NCBI GenBank assembly: GCA_018812385.1
Contig: JAHJDU010000386.1
Span: 1 to 6,419, forward strand
Direction of reading: 5' to 3'
From: Pseudomonadota bacterium
Lineage (GTDB): Bacteria; Desulfobacterota; Desulfobacteria; Desulfobacterales; Desulfobacteraceae
DNA: 6,419 bases
Every line of letters begins with the position of its first letter. Positions within the stretch are counted from its first letter, which is position 1. Both the position numbers and the translations under genes were made by a program. Under the pieces are notes generated by a model. The model saw nothing but the letters and a program-made list of their open reading frames with translations, did not search any database and was not told the origin of the DNA. This document shows, piece by piece, positions 6,065-6,419 of this stretch.

Positions 6065-6419
6065 CTACCGTTTCGGTAAATACAGGGCCCACCCCAGGGC
6101 ATCCCTGGCAGCATCCACCACATTTTCTGAAAATGTCGGGTGTACCCGGATACCGGCTGCCAGTTCCGCGACGGTATACTCAAACTGCATGGCAACCACG
6201 GCCTCTCCGATCAATTCATTGGCGTTTGGCCCCACAATATGAACACCGAGAATCTTTCCGTAACGCTCATCAAACACCACCTTAACTGAACCTTTCATTT
6301 CATTGACCGCCATGGCCAATCCATTGATGGCATAAGGGAATTCTCCAACGGTGACGTCCAGATCCTGATTTTCTGCCTCCTCTTCGGTCAGCCCCACGGA
6401 GGCAACCTCTGGAAAACTC
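6065..6419 (-). CDS. lpdA: Dihydrolipoamide dehydrogenase, C-terminal part
   Basis: The last 117 complete codons are visible; the FAD- and NAD-binding domains lie beyond the right edge. The fragment opens with SFPEVASVGLTEEEA, the conserved start of the dimerisation domain, and contains KVVFDERYGKILGVHIVGP, NANELIGEAVVAM and RVHPTFSENV. In the last of these, the histidine and the glutamate five residues on form the catalytic pair that deprotonates the dihydrolipoyl thiol, typical of Lpd rather than glutathione or mercuric reductases. The enzyme is a cytoplasmic FAD homodimer that oxidises dihydrolipoyl groups with NAD+, or runs in reverse. No E1 or E2 subunit gene appears in the visible part of the operon, so its lipoyl partner here is most simply the GcvH-like carrier three genes downstream. 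Upstream genes outside the window could change this view. Confidence 0.92.
   Translation of the reverse strand, partial: SFPEVASVGLTEEEAENQDLDVTVGEFPYAINGLAMAVNEMKGSVKVVFDERYGKILGVHIVGPNANELIGEAVVAMQFEYTVAELAAGIRVHPTFSENVVDAARDALGWALYLPKR

Noticed and set aside
5761..6285. Plus-strand open frame of 174 codons across the lpd/lipB junction
   Set aside because: Antisense to conserved catalytic motifs of both genes and has no recognisable motif of its own.

Overview
The window reads as one long minus-strand operon from an anaerobic, cytochrome-rich bacterium. A deltaproteobacterial sulfate reducer or relative (Desulfobacterota, perhaps Desulfobacterales) is the best guess. The guess rests on gene content, namely a multihaem cytochrome c joined to a NarI-type cytochrome b next to an HdrD-type iron-sulfur protein, and not on any marker gene. 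No rRNA, tRNA, CRISPR array, insertion sequence or integrase is visible.

In transcription order (right to left on the given strand) the genes are: the 3' end of a dihydrolipoamide dehydrogenase (6419-6065); a single-polypeptide LipB-LipA fusion, octanoyltransferase plus lipoyl synthase (6049-4487); a membrane protein with a six-CXXCH periplasmic cytochrome c domain and a five-helix NarI/HdrE-like cytochrome b domain (4487-3177); a small GcvH-like lipoyl carrier protein (3140-2718); an HdrD/GlpC-like protein with two ferredoxin-type [4Fe-4S] motifs and two complete CCG domains (2715-1507); and a lipoate-protein ligase A (1456-407). Spacing is tight: a 1-base stop/start overlap, then gaps of 2, 15, 36 and 50 bases. 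A possible 69-residue one-helix membrane protein (394-185) and the start of an XRE-type regulator (140-1) follow on the same strand.

The genes fit one theme. LipB-LipA makes lipoate and LplA can attach it, so both supply the GcvH-like carrier. The dehydrogenase can exchange electrons between the lipoyl group and NAD(H). The HdrD-like protein has the cluster-binding motifs that heterodisulfide reductases use for disulfide/dithiol chemistry, and the cytochrome b/c protein gives it a membrane anchor and an exit to the periplasm. The inferred function is a lipoyl-dependent electron-transfer chain, NAD(H) <-> Lpd <-> lipoyl carrier <-> HdrD-like protein <-> membrane cytochrome b <-> periplasmic cytochrome c. 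It would be a membrane-bound counterpart of the soluble sHdr-LbpA sulfur-oxidation system. No glycine cleavage P or T protein and no 2-oxoacid dehydrogenase E1/E2 gene is seen here, which argues against, but does not exclude, an ordinary glycine cleavage role. Function, electron direction and novelty are inference; the domain assignments are well supported.
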